NCBI RefSeq assembly: GCF_037029465.1
Contig: NZ_JAYMEM010000030.1
Coordinates: 1 to 64,000 of the forward strand
DNA from: Mesoflavibacter sp037029465
GTDB lineage: Bacteria > Bacteroidota > Bacteroidia > Flavobacteriales > Flavobacteriaceae
Direction of reading: 5' to 3'
DNA length: 64,000 bases
A program made the translations under genes and the position numbers. This document shows, in pieces, positions 46,594 to 55,246 of this stretch. The stretch's first letter is position 1. Each line of letters begins with the position of its first letter. The notes beneath the pieces were generated by a model that did no database searches, was not told the origin of the DNA, and saw nothing but the letters and a program-made list of their open reading frames with translations.

Positions 46594-46601
46594 CAAAGTT
46601 A
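46594..46601 (-). promoter_or_regulatory. Candidate -7 element of rsfS-ftsH
   Basis: On the minus strand TAACTTTG matches TAnnTTTG, 19 bases from the rsfS ATG. No good -33 TTG is visible. Confidence 0.5.
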
Positions 46602-46668
46602 TTATTTTTAAGTTCTTTATACTTTAAAAAAATCATAAGATTTTATAATACGAAGATAACTATTTAAT

Positions 46669-47397
46669 ATGCGTATAATCAAACTTAATGCCATCGATTC
46701 TACAAATTTGTTTCTTCGTAGTCTTTGCTTAGATACATACGTTGAAGATTTTACTGTAGTTGTTGCAAAACACCAAACCAAAGGTCGAGGTCAAATGGGG
46801 ACAGTTTGGTCGTCTCAAGATGCTAAAAACCTTACTTTTAGTGTGTTTAAACGTTTTGAGAATTTAAAATTAGAACAACAATTTGTTATTAGTATGGTTT
46901 CTAGTTTGGCTGTAATCAACGCATTAAAAAAAATGAATCTGCCAAAATTAAGTGTTAAATGGCCTAACGACATTTTGTCAGCAAACAAAAAGATTTGTGG
47001 TATTTTAATTGAAAATGTTATCAAGCAGAATAAAGTTGCAGGATCTGTTGTAGGAATTGGTTTAAATGTAAACCAAGTCGATTTTTCTGGTTTGCCACAA
47101 GCATCTTCAATTTTAAATATTACAGGTGCGTCTTATGATTTAGATGAATTACTTCAGTCTATTTTAAATGAATTAAAAATACTTTTTGATTTAGTTGAAA
47201 GCAATCAATTTGAAACTATTAAAACAACTTATGAGTCTTTTCTGTTTAGAAAAGATAAGCCTTCAACATTCGAAAATGCAGAAGGCTTATTCTCTGGTTT
47301 TATAAAAGGTGTTTCTAACGAAGGTCTTCTTAAAGTTTTATTAGAAGACGATGTTTTAGAAACGTTTGATTTAAAAACTATTAAGCTACTGTATTAA
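46669..47397 (+). CDS. birA: Biotin--[acetyl-CoA-carboxylase] ligase
   Basis: Attaches biotin to the carrier of biotin-dependent carboxylases. The 242-aa catalytic form lacks the N-terminal DNA-binding domain of E. coli BirA, so it should not act as the bio repressor. The blocks DSTNLFLRSL, KHQTKGRGQMGTVW, KWPNDILS with KICGILIENV and GIGLNVNQVD are the biotinyl-AMP site. It diverges from rsfS, and its end overlaps the converging SRPBCC gene by 17 bases. Confidence 0.95.
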   Translation: MRIIKLNAIDSTNLFLRSLCLDTYVEDFTVVVAKHQTKGRGQMGTVWSSQDAKNLTFSVFKRFENLKLEQQFVISMVSSLAVINALKKMNLPKLSVKWPNDILSANKKICGILIENVIKQNKVAGSVVGIGLNVNQVDFSGLPQASSILNITGASYDLDELLQSILNELKILFDLVESNQFETIKTTYESFLFRKDKPSTFENAEGLFSGFIKGVSNEGLLKVLLEDDVLETFDLKTIKLLY

Positions 47398-47788
47398 TAG
47401 CACTAGGCATATTGGTTGCTAAAGTCTCTATAAATTTACCAATAGGACCTTTAATCATCATTGCCATCATGGCATTAAATTCGCCTTCAAACACTAATTG
47501 TACTTCGCTTGTGGTTGCGTCTATTTCAGAAATATTTCCTGTTAAAGAAAAGTCTATTTTTCCGCCAGCAGCACCTAAAACAATTTGATTTGGTGGTGTG
47601 GTTTCTTTTTTCTTCAAGACTATTTCTGGCATACCTTTTAAAGCGAATAAAAACTTATCGTTATCTAAAACTTCAAATTTACTTATGTTTTCTGGCATAA
47701 GTGTTTCAAAGTTTTTTACATCGCTTAAAAAGTCAAATGTGTCTTGTGTAGATTTATTTACGGTAACTTTTGGAGATTCTAATTTCAT
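47381..47788 (-). CDS. SRPBCC-family (START/Bet v1-like) protein
   Basis: 135-aa single-domain protein of the helix-grip fold. The opening KVTVNKSTQDTFDFLSDVKNFETLMP is the typical first strand and helix. A central region IVLKKKETTPPNQIVLGA forms strands, and the last helix carries GKFIETLATNMPSAINT. Such proteins bind hydrophobic ligands or act as cyclases, and the ligand here is not known. It lies 34 bases after pyrE on the same strand and may be read with it. Confidence 0.86.
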   Translation of the reverse strand: MKLESPKVTVNKSTQDTFDFLSDVKNFETLMPENISKFEVLDNDKFLFALKGMPEIVLKKKETTPPNQIVLGAAGGKIDFSLTGNISEIDATTSEVQLVFEGEFNAMMAMMIKGPIGKFIETLATNMPSAINTVA

Positions 47789-47822
47789 GGTTTGTTTTGT
47801 GTGTTAATCTATTTTTTACTTA

Positions 47823-48467
47823 TCAATTAACGTTCCAATCGCTAGGATTGGCATTCCATTTACTTAAAGTTTCTATTTCATTTTCAGAAATATAATTTGT
47901 AGCTGCTGCTTCTTGTAATAAATGGTCGTAGTTGCTTAAAGTGTGTAATGTAAGGTGTTCTTTTTCAAAGTTTTCTTCAGAAATTTTAAATCCATAAGAA
48001 AAAATAGCAATCATACCTTTAACAGTTAAATTAGCTTCTTTTAAAGCTTTTACTGCATTTAAACTGCTTTTACCGGTACTAATTAAATCTTCTATGACGA
48101 CTACATTTTGACCGCTTTCTACATAGCCTTCAATTTGGTTTTGTCTTCCGTGTGATTTAGCTTCTGGTCTAACATAAATAAACGGAACGCCTAAATATTC
48201 TGCAACCAGCATACCAATACCAATTGCGCCTGTAGCAACACCAGCAATAACGTCTGGTTTGCCATAGTGAGACTCTAAAAATTTAGCCATTTCTTCCCTA
48301 ATGTAATTTCTTATTGGTGGAAAAGAAAGAACTACTCTGTTGTCGCAATAAATTGGAGACTTCCATCCAGATGCCCATGTAAAAGGCTCTTTTGGTTGAA
48401 GTTTAATAGCATTAACTTGTAATAATGCTTTTGCAGTTTGTCTAGCAATGTGTTTGTCAATTATCAT
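47823..48467 (-). CDS. pyrE: Orotate phosphoribosyltransferase
   Basis: Joins orotate to PRPP, giving OMP for pyrimidine synthesis. The 214-aa chain has the start IKLQPKEPFTWASGWKSPIYCD, the GVATGAIGIGMLVAEYLG core and the PRPP motif VVVIEDLISTGKSS near residue 120. The ATG at 48467 agrees with the family N-terminus. The -7 element ends four bases upstream, so the mRNA may lack a leader. pyrE is divergent from the NUDIX gene. Confidence 0.95.
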   Translation of the reverse strand: MIIDKHIARQTAKALLQVNAIKLQPKEPFTWASGWKSPIYCDNRVVLSFPPIRNYIREEMAKFLESHYGKPDVIAGVATGAIGIGMLVAEYLGVPFIYVRPEAKSHGRQNQIEGYVESGQNVVVIEDLISTGKSSLNAVKALKEANLTVKGMIAIFSYGFKISEENFEKEHLTLHTLSNYDHLLQEAAATNYISENEIETLSKWNANPSDWNVN

Positions 48468-48471
48468 GAGG

Positions 48472-48479
48472 CAAAATTA
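48472..48479 (-). promoter_or_regulatory. -7 element placed for a leaderless pyrE mRNA
   Basis: On the minus strand TAATTTTG is followed by CCTC and then the ATG of pyrE. With the usual spacing the transcript would start at or beside the AUG. Confidence 0.6.
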
Positions 48480-48573
48480 CATATTAAATTTTTTGAATTA
48501 AAAATAACTTTAAAATAAAATTTAGAATTCCTTTAGTTTTATATTTTTACAATACAAAAGCAAAACTTAAACC

Positions 48574-49155
48574 ATGCAGTGCATATTTGTAAACAATAAG
48601 CCAATTTACTTAACAACCACGGTAGAGAAAGAGACAGATTTTAAAAATTTTTTACTTAAAGATGCAGACATAAATGTTGTGATAAAAACTTTGGGTAAGA
48701 AAAAGATTAATTCGGTTAGACTTATTGGACACGCAGAAGATAAGTTATTAAAAGCTTTTAAAAAGAAACTTCCTAATGTAATTGCAGGTGGCGGAAAAGT
48801 ATATAATGATAAAGGTGAAATTTTATTTATTTACAGAAATGATAAATGGGATTTACCTAAAGGAAAAGCCGAAAAAAAAGAATCTATAGAAGACACTGCA
48901 ATTAGAGAAGTTGAAGAAGAAACTGGTGTTAAAAATTTAGAAATAGTTGAAAAACTTCCTATAACCTATCATATATACAAGCGTAACGGAAAACACAAGC
49001 TTAAAATAACCCATTGGTATAAAATGACATCAGATTTTAATGGAAAGCTTTATCCGCAATTAAATGAAGGTATCACAAAAGTAGAATGGTTAAATGAAAA
49101 GCAAGCACAAGAGGCTTTAGAAAACTCTTATGCTAATATCAAATTATTATTTTAA
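48574..49155 (+). CDS. NUDIX hydrolase
   Basis: 193 aa. The NUDIX box reads GKAEKKESIEDTAIREVEEE with TGV following (about residues 98-120). Before it is an N-terminal region of about 70 residues that is not part of the core and is conserved in some Bacteroidota members. Substrates of the superfamily are nucleoside diphosphates linked to another group, and this one's substrate is unknown. It is divergent from pyrE. Its end overlaps the converging M14 peptidase gene by nine bases. Confidence 0.9.
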   Translation: MQCIFVNNKPIYLTTTVEKETDFKNFLLKDADINVVIKTLGKKKINSVRLIGHAEDKLLKAFKKKLPNVIAGGGKVYNDKGEILFIYRNDKWDLPKGKAEKKESIEDTAIREVEEETGVKNLEIVEKLPITYHIYKRNGKHKLKITHWYKMTSDFNGKLYPQLNEGITKVEWLNEKQAQEALENSYANIKLLF

Positions 49156-50880
49156 AACTCTATAAATAGGGTATTGCAAATGCGCTTTTTCATAATTAGG
49201 ACTCTGTTTATGTATCCAGTCTAGTTGCTCGTACCAATTAGTAGCAAAGCTTTTGTTTGTAGATTTAATGGAGTCAAATTCTTTTTTAATTTCTGGGTTT
49301 TGGTTTAAAAAATCTAGTGCTTTATCTTCCCAAACATAAGGAGAAAAACCTTCTTTTTGCTGAAGAATGGTATCAAAAAAGTTCCAATTAAAAAATGAAT
49401 CTGGAGCAGAAGGTTCTAAGGTTTCAATTAAATACCTCATTCCATATTGATTTGTATCAACTAAAAGATCTCCTTTTTTAAAAGTGATATCTTTTATGCT
49501 AGATGTAACGGTTGTGTTGTAATGTTGATAATGTCCTTCGTACGGCGATTTTCGTGTTTCAAATTTTTTAATCTTATAACTTTCAACAGTAATAATACTA
49601 TCATTTTCTAGTGGCTTCATTTCAATATTATTCATTTTTAGACGTTCTAAAATTGGCCACCATCCTTTAGGGATGATATATGCTTTAGGGATTTTTACTT
49701 TAGTTGTTGGTTTAAAATAATTCTTGTAAACTACATCTTTGGTAAATGGTTGGTTACGGTCGTATTTTAGACGTTGTAAACCAGTAATATCGCTTGTAAT
49801 TATTTCGCCTTCATAACCTTTAAATTTTAAAGTAGTTTGTTTTGTTGTGTCTATCGCCCAATCTAAAGGATATAAATTGTTAGTGTAAGTTCTATTAAAA
49901 GCCTCTTTTCTCAGTTTTTTTATGTTTTTTGATTCTTTATTTACAATGTTAATCATTGTTTTCATTAGCTCGTAAGTTCCTTCAACACGCTTTTTATAAG
50001 GTTTAAGCATGTGTGTTTCTACCATCATACCCAACGTGTTAAAAAGGGTTGTATAGCCTGTTGAGTATCTTGGGTAATCCATAAATTGAGAAAACCCTTT
50101 TTCTGGCACACTATTAAAGACATTAACGTATGGAGTAATATCCCAATTTTTGTCGGCTAGTTGTTGCTCTAATTTAGGTTGAAGAGTGTTGTGTAAATAT
50201 TCACCTAAATCGCCACTAAGTTTATCGTGTTGGGTAAACAAATGTGTAAGCGTATATTGATAATCTGCACCATTACTTACGTGATTATCAATAAAAACAT
50301 CTGGTTTTACTAAATGAAAAACTTTTGCAAATGCTTTAGCATTTTTGCTATCGGCTTTTATAAAATCTCTGTTTAAATCAAAGTTACGCGCATTACCTCT
50401 AAAACCATATTCTTCAGGTCCGTTTTGGTTGGTTCTTGTGGTGCTATTTCGGTTTAAGCTACCGCCAATATTGTAAACAGGTATCGTTGCCAAAACCACA
50501 TTTTTAGGCATTTTCATTTTACCTTGTACCAAATCTCTAAATAAAAGCATAGTGGCATCAATACCATCAGATTCACCAGGATGAATACCATTATTGATTA
50601 ATAAAATACGTTTGTCGTTTCTTATACTTTCAAAATTGAAATTACTATCAGGGTTTAACGTAACAAGATGTAAAGGTTCTCCGCTATCTGTTTCACCAAT
50701 TGCTTGGATGTGAATACTTGAATAGCTATCTGCTAATTGTTTGTAAAACTCAATAACTTCATTGTAAGTAGGAGTTTTAGTTCCGTTAGAAGTTTCAAAA
50801 ACAGTGGTGAAATTTGGTGTTTTGTCTTCGCAAGACATACAAATAAAAATAACCGTAAAAAGAAGAAAAAGTTTTTTCAT
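49147..50880 (-). CDS. M14-family zinc carboxypeptidase, lipoprotein
   Basis: 577-aa exported peptidase. The signal ends MSCEDK, a lipoprotein start. The zinc site begins with HPGES near residue 97 (His and Glu), followed by RNFDLNRDF and the third ligand in DNHVSNGADYQY. The catalytic Glu is probably in the METHM segment at about residue 288. A C-terminal half of about 250 residues (beta-rich) has no assignment. By family it trims C-terminal residues of peptides outside the cytoplasm. It is a single gene divergent from the SulP gene, with 97 bases between starts. Confidence 0.9.
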   Translation of the reverse strand: MKKLFLLFTVIFICMSCEDKTPNFTTVFETSNGTKTPTYNEVIEFYKQLADSYSSIHIQAIGETDSGEPLHLVTLNPDSNFNFESIRNDKRILLINNGIHPGESDGIDATMLLFRDLVQGKMKMPKNVVLATIPVYNIGGSLNRNSTTRTNQNGPEEYGFRGNARNFDLNRDFIKADSKNAKAFAKVFHLVKPDVFIDNHVSNGADYQYTLTHLFTQHDKLSGDLGEYLHNTLQPKLEQQLADKNWDITPYVNVFNSVPEKGFSQFMDYPRYSTGYTTLFNTLGMMVETHMLKPYKKRVEGTYELMKTMINIVNKESKNIKKLRKEAFNRTYTNNLYPLDWAIDTTKQTTLKFKGYEGEIITSDITGLQRLKYDRNQPFTKDVVYKNYFKPTTKVKIPKAYIIPKGWWPILERLKMNNIEMKPLENDSIITVESYKIKKFETRKSPYEGHYQHYNTTVTSSIKDITFKKGDLLVDTNQYGMRYLIETLEPSAPDSFFNWNFFDTILQQKEGFSPYVWEDKALDFLNQNPEIKKEFDSIKSTNKSFATNWYEQLDWIHKQSPNYEKAHLQYPIYRVLK

Positions 50881-50926
50881 AAAAGCGATTGTTTACATCT
50901 AATTGTCACAAATATAGTATATAGGC

Positions 50927-50956
50927 TTGTGTTTTTTGTAATTAGATGTACTTTTG
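50927..50956 (+). promoter_or_regulatory. Promoter of the SulP gene
   Basis: TTG (50927-50929), 19 bases, TACTTTTG (50949-50956): an exact fit to the Bacteroidota consensus, 22 bases before the ATG at 50978. Confidence 0.8.
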
Positions 50957-50977
50957 CAAGCTTAAAATCCTAAGATA

Positions 50978-52639
50978 ATGACAGAGTTTATAAGAAAAAT
51001 AGTTCCTAATGCTAAAGATGATGTGTTAGCAGGTATTACAGTTTCTTTAGCTATGATACCAGAAGTAGTTGCATTTGCTTTTGTAGCTCAGATAGATCCT
51101 TTAATGGCATTGTCTGGAGCATTTATAATTGGTTTGATTACAGCTGTTTTTGGAGGTAGACCAGGATTGATATCTGGAGCAGCAGGTGCTGTTGCAGTTA
51201 TTTTTGTGTCTATGATTGCAGAAGGTCACACAAAAGGAATGCTAATGGATACGCCTATAGAAAATATGGGTTTTTTCTATCTAATGGCTTGTGTGGTTTT
51301 AATGGGATTAATCCAAATATTAGCAGGTATTTTTAAATTAGGAAAATTTGTTAGGCTAATACCACATTCAGTAATGATGGGATTTGTAAACGGACTTTCT
51401 ATTGTCATTTTTATAGCGCAAGTAAAAATGTTTAGTCATAAAAGCGTAAAAATTTCTGATGAAGGTGTAAAACAATATGTTAGTACTTTTATGGAAGGAA
51501 CAGAGCTATTTACTATGATAGCTTTAGTTTTGTTAACAATGGGAATAATTTGGTTGCTACCAAAACTAACTAAAAAGTTGCCAGCTGCACTTACAGCAAT
51601 AATTATAACTAGTTTAATTGTTATTGGTTTTAGCATAGACGTGCCAACTGTTGGATCTTATATTGTTGAAGGTGGAGGAAGTGGATTAAAAGGTGAATTT
51701 CCTACTCCAAATATGGAATTGTGGGAAAAATTACCATTCAATCTTGATACATTAAAATTTATTGCATTGCCTGCATTTTTAGCAGCATCTGTTGGATTAA
51801 TTGAAACTTTAATGACGATGAATTTGGTTGACGAATTAACAGAAACTAGAGGAAACGGAAATAAAGAATGTATAGCACAAGGCGCAGGTAATATTGTGTC
51901 AGGTTTATTTGGAGCTACTGGTGGATGTGGTATGATTGGTCAAACTGTAATTAATATCAATTCAGGTGGTAGAGGTAGATTATCAGGCATCATGATGGCA
52001 GTAACACTATTATCCTTCGTGCTTTTTGCTGATAAATTAATAGAAATGGTGCCAATAGCAGCATTAGTAGGTGTAATGTTTATGATGGTTATCGAAACCT
52101 TTGCGTGGTCAAGTTTTAGAATATTAAAGAAAATACCAAAATCTGATGCATTTGTTTTAATCACAGTATCTTTAGTTACCGTATTTGTAGACTTAGCAGT
52201 AGCGGTATTTATAGGTGTAATAATTTCTGCTTTAGCTTTTGCTTGGGAAAACGCAAAGCGAATTAGAGCCAGAAAAAGAATGAAAACAGACGGAACTAAA
52301 GTTTACGAAATTTGGGGACCATTATTCTTTGGAAGTATTTCTGCTTTCAATGAAAAATTTGATATAAAAAACGACCCCGAAAAAGTTGAAATTGACTTTG
52401 TAGAGTCAAGGATTAGCGACCATTCTGCATTAGAAGCTATTTTTAATTTAGTTGAAAAGTATGAAGCAGAAGGAAAGCAAATTAAACTAAAACACCTTAG
52501 TGAAGATTGTAAAGTGTTGATGTATAAGGCAAGTCCAAAGTTTAGAGAAGTTATAATCGAAGCTATAGATGATCCAAGATATCATTTAGCAGAAGACCCT
52601 GAAAAATTTCCTAAACCTTTATCAGAGTATAAGTTTTAA
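50978..52639 (+). CDS. SulP-family inorganic anion transporter with STAS domain
   Basis: 553-aa inner-membrane anion carrier or channel of the SLC26/SulP type. About 11-12 hydrophobic spans (residues 15-435) open with DVLAGITVSLAMIPEVVAFAF and include GGRPGLISGAAGAVAVI and ATGGCGMIGQTVININSGGRG. A cytoplasmic STAS domain follows from about 440. Sulfate, bicarbonate or other anions are possible, and the sequence does not tell which. It is monocistronic, with its own promoter and a terminator. Confidence 0.93.
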   Translation: MTEFIRKIVPNAKDDVLAGITVSLAMIPEVVAFAFVAQIDPLMALSGAFIIGLITAVFGGRPGLISGAAGAVAVIFVSMIAEGHTKGMLMDTPIENMGFFYLMACVVLMGLIQILAGIFKLGKFVRLIPHSVMMGFVNGLSIVIFIAQVKMFSHKSVKISDEGVKQYVSTFMEGTELFTMIALVLLTMGIIWLLPKLTKKLPAALTAIIITSLIVIGFSIDVPTVGSYIVEGGGSGLKGEFPTPNMELWEKLPFNLDTLKFIALPAFLAASVGLIETLMTMNLVDELTETRGNGNKECIAQGAGNIVSGLFGATGGCGMIGQTVININSGGRGRLSGIMMAVTLLSFVLFADKLIEMVPIAALVGVMFMMVIETFAWSSFRILKKIPKSDAFVLITVSLVTVFVDLAVAVFIGVIISALAFAWENAKRIRARKRMKTDGTKVYEIWGPLFFGSISAFNEKFDIKNDPEKVEIDFVESRISDHSALEAIFNLVEKYEAEGKQIKLKHLSEDCKVLMYKASPKFREVIIEAIDDPRYHLAEDPEKFPKPLSEYKF

Positions 52640-52643
52640 ACGA

Positions 52644-52674
52644 AAAAGCTGAAGTGTAAACTTCAGCTTTTTTG
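52644..52674. terminator. Bidirectional terminator between SulP and coaD
   Basis: AAAAGCTGAAG and CTTCAGCTTTT form a perfect stem with a 6-base loop, with A and T runs on either side. It also sits directly at the coaD end on the minus strand. Confidence 0.9.
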
Positions 52675-52675
52675 T

Positions 52676-53131
52676 TTATTTTACTCGTACACTTTTGGGT
52701 ACTAACTTAGTGTAATCACCATTGTTTTTAATAACATCTCTTACAATAGAAGATGAAATGTAGCTTGTACGTGCAGCTGTTAGCAAGAATACCGTTTCTA
52801 TCGTAGAAAGTTTACGATTGGTATGGGCAATTGCTTTTTCAAATTCAAAATCGGCAGGGTTACGTAAACCACGTAAGATAAAATCGGCATCAATCTCTTT
52901 GCAAAAATCGACAGTCAAACCCTTATAGGTAACCACTTTTATTTTAGGTTCGTCTTTAAAAGCGTCTTCAATAAATTGTTTTCGTTCCTCTAAAGAAAAC
53001 ATATAATTTTTGGTCGAATTTACGCCAATAGCTACTACAACCTCATCAAACAATTTAATACCGCGTTTGATAATATCGTAATGTCCATTGGTTATTGGAT
53101 CAAACGACCCAGGAAAAAGTGCGCGTCTCAT
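52676..53131 (-). CDS. coaD: Pantetheine-phosphate adenylyltransferase
   Basis: Fourth step of coenzyme A synthesis, adding AMP to phosphopantetheine. The 151-aa chain has the start LFPGSFDPITNGHYD (the HxGH ATP motif as NGHYD), RGLRNPADFEFE and the late TSYISSSIVRDV (ISSS-type phosphate loop). An in-frame TTG five codons upstream is not used, since the ATG gives the standard MRRALFPG start. It is the last of three minus-strand genes with the four-helix-bundle gene and ddl. Confidence 0.95.
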   Translation of the reverse strand: MRRALFPGSFDPITNGHYDIIKRGIKLFDEVVVAIGVNSTKNYMFSLEERKQFIEDAFKDEPKIKVVTYKGLTVDFCKEIDADFILRGLRNPADFEFEKAIAHTNRKLSTIETVFLLTAARTSYISSSIVRDVIKNNGDYTKLVPKSVRVK

Positions 53132-53173
53132 ATTTTTTTGAATCAAGATTATTTGATACAGGAAACAAGATAA

Positions 53174-53533
53174 TCAATTATCTAGTTTATCAATAAAGTT
53201 GGATATTTTTTGTTGAATTTTTTTAATTCTATTTTCAAAATCATCAAATTTTTCTTCAGAGATAAAATTAAGATTTTTACAAATAATTATTTGTGTTTCC
53301 CATTCGTAAGCAGAGCCTAAACTGTCTTCAAGATATTTAATGAAATGTTTATTACTTCGTTTACTTGTGCCTTCTGCTATATTTGAGGCAATAGAAACAC
53401 AACTTCTATTTAATTGACTAATTAATCCGAACTTTTCATCTTTAGGAAGTGTAGCTGTGAAGTTATAATTATCAGTTATAAGATTAATGCTTTCTTGCCA
53501 AATCTGTAAATTCTTAAAATTATGCCTTCTCAT
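53174..53533 (-). CDS. Four-helix-bundle protein (S23 / TIGR02436 family)
   Basis: 119 aa and entirely helical. The family blocks NLQIWQESINLI, LISQLNRSCVSIASNIAEG and KHFIKYLEDSLGSAYEWETQI are clear. These proteins were first found inside 23S rRNA intervening sequences. This copy is not in an rRNA gene but lies between coaD and ddl, 36 bases after the ddl stop side and 42 before coaD. Function is unknown. Placement suggests it is carried as a dispersed single gene. Confidence 0.9.
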   Translation of the reverse strand: MRRHNFKNLQIWQESINLITDNYNFTATLPKDEKFGLISQLNRSCVSIASNIAEGTSKRSNKHFIKYLEDSLGSAYEWETQIIICKNLNFISEEKFDDFENRIKKIQQKISNFIDKLDN

Positions 53534-53569
53534 ATTCGTGATTCGTGTTTCTATATTTCCTGTTTCAAT

Positions 53570-54544
53570 TTAAAGTAAAGCTTCTTCAATAGCATTAGTA
53601 AACAACTCTTGTAAACTAATTCCTGCAGCAGCAGCTTGTTGTGGTAAAATACTTTCATTAGTTAATCCAGGTACCGTATTAACTTCTAATAGATGAGGTT
53701 GATTGTTTTTAAATATAAATTCGCTTCTAGAAAAACCTTTCATTTTTAAAACCTCATAAACCTTCTTAGCGGTTTTCGTAACAATTTCTTCTTGTTCTTT
53801 TGTAATTCTAGCAGGTGTAATTTCTTGAGATTTACCTAAGTATTTAGCTTCGTAATCAAAAAAGTCATTTTCGCTAACAATTTCTGTTATTGGTAAGACT
53901 TTGGTGTCTCCTTTATAGGTAATAACACCAACCGATACTTCGGTTCCATCTAAAAAAGATTCGATAATAATTTCGTCATCTTCTTTAAAAGCAACTTCAA
54001 TTGCGTGCTGTAAATCTTCTTTTTTATGCACTTTGGTAATTCCAAAGCTACTACCTGCTTTGTTAGCCTTTACAAAACAAGGTAAGCCAACTTTACTAAT
54101 AATTTCGTCTTCATTAATAGTGTCGCCAGTATTTAAAAAATAGCTTTCTGCAGTTAAAATTCCGTAAGGTTTTAAAATACTTAAACAATCACGTTTATTA
54201 AAAGTTATCGCAGCTTGGTACATACTGCAACTAGTGTGCTTAATGTCTAGTAAGTTAAAATAACCTTGCATAAAGCCATCTTCTCCGGGACTACCATGTA
54301 TAGCGTTAAAAACACAATCAAACGTGATTTTTGTATTGTCTTTAGTGAAAGAAAAGTCGTTTTTATCAATTGGGTATTCACTATCGTCTTCGTCTACATA
54401 AACCCATTTATCTTTAAAAATATGAATGCGATACGCATTAAACTTTTCTTTATCAAGCGTGTTGTAAACTACGTTTCCGCTTTTTAATGAGATTTGATAT
54501 TCGCTAGAATATCCGCCCATAATAATGGCTATATTTTTTTTCAT
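53570..54544 (-). CDS. ddl: D-alanine--D-alanine ligase
   Basis: Makes the D-Ala-D-Ala dipeptide used by MurF. The 324-aa ATP-grasp enzyme shows IAIIMGGYSSEYQISL at the start, the FNAIHGSPGEDGFMQG core, FVKANKAGSSFGITKV (ATP contact), the TEVSVGVI block, and PHLLEVNTVPGLTNESILP at the end. It is the first gene of the run with the four-helix-bundle gene and coaD, and is divergent from the PASTA protein gene. Confidence 0.96.
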   Translation of the reverse strand: MKKNIAIIMGGYSSEYQISLKSGNVVYNTLDKEKFNAYRIHIFKDKWVYVDEDDSEYPIDKNDFSFTKDNTKITFDCVFNAIHGSPGEDGFMQGYFNLLDIKHTSCSMYQAAITFNKRDCLSILKPYGILTAESYFLNTGDTINEDEIISKVGLPCFVKANKAGSSFGITKVHKKEDLQHAIEVAFKEDDEIIIESFLDGTEVSVGVITYKGDTKVLPITEIVSENDFFDYEAKYLGKSQEITPARITKEQEEIVTKTAKKVYEVLKMKGFSRSEFIFKNNQPHLLEVNTVPGLTNESILPQQAAAAGISLQELFTNAIEEALL

Positions 54545-54653
54545 TTAGTTTAAATTATATCGAAATACTCTAAGGTTTTCAATAATCCTAAAAAATATTC
54601 GTTGTGTAAAAATATCATTTATTTTAATCCGAAGGAAAACCTTTTTGTTTTTA

Positions 54654-54661
54654 TATATTTG
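54654..54661 (+). promoter_or_regulatory. Candidate -7 element of the PASTA-rluD unit
   Basis: TATATTTG matches TAnnTTTG 19 bases before the ATG at 54681. No good TTG at -33. Confidence 0.5.
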
Positions 54662-54680
54662 TCTACATAAATTTTACTAA

Positions 54681-55244
54681 ATGAGTTTTATTGGTTTTAT
54701 AAAAAGTAAAGAATTTTTAAAGCAAATTATAATTGCTATTATAGCAGTTGTAGTAATTGTTTTTTTGTTGCTTAAATGGTTAAACGTAACCACAAATCAC
54801 GGTACATTTGAGACTGTACCTGACTTAACAGGAAAATCTATTGAGGTAGCTAAGATGGAGTTAGAACAAAATAATTTGGTAATGCAAATTCAAGACTCTG
54901 CTAATTTTAATCCAAACTACCCAAAATTTGCAGTTATAGAACAAGACCCAAAACCAAATGCTCAAGTTAAAGAAAACCGTAAAATTTACATTACCTTAAA
55001 TCCTTCTGGGTATCGTAAAGTAGCAGTGCCAGATTTAAGACAACGTACATTTAGACAAGCAAAACCAACATTAGAGGCTTTAGGTTTTAAAGTAGGAAAA
55101 AAGACTTACATAGACAATATTGCTAAAGATATGGTTTTAGGTATGCGTTATAAAGGAGACGTTTTAGAACCAGGAACAAAATTGCCAAAAACAGCTTCAA
55201 TAGATTTAGTTTTAGGTAATGGTAATCGTTCAACAAGTAATTAA
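54681..55244 (+). CDS. Membrane-anchored PASTA-domain protein
   Basis: 187 aa. A single membrane span (IIIAIIAVVVIVFLLLKW, about 17-34) is followed by two to three PASTA units outside the cytoplasm: VPDLTGKSIEVAKMELEQNN, then VPDLRQRTFRQAKPTLEALG, and a shorter third one. PASTA domains bind peptidoglycan stems in kinases and PBPs, but here there is no kinase or transpeptidase domain. It precedes rluD with two bases between and is divergent from ddl, a cell-wall gene. Confidence 0.9.
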   Translation: MSFIGFIKSKEFLKQIIIAIIAVVVIVFLLLKWLNVTTNHGTFETVPDLTGKSIEVAKMELEQNNLVMQIQDSANFNPNYPKFAVIEQDPKPNAQVKENRKIYITLNPSGYRKVAVPDLRQRTFRQAKPTLEALGFKVGKKTYIDNIAKDMVLGMRYKGDVLEPGTKLPKTASIDLVLGNGNRSTSN

Positions 55245-55246
55245 TT

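Noticed and set aside
53174..53533. An intervening sequence in 23S rRNA
   Set aside because: The protein belongs to that family, but no rRNA sequence flanks it here.
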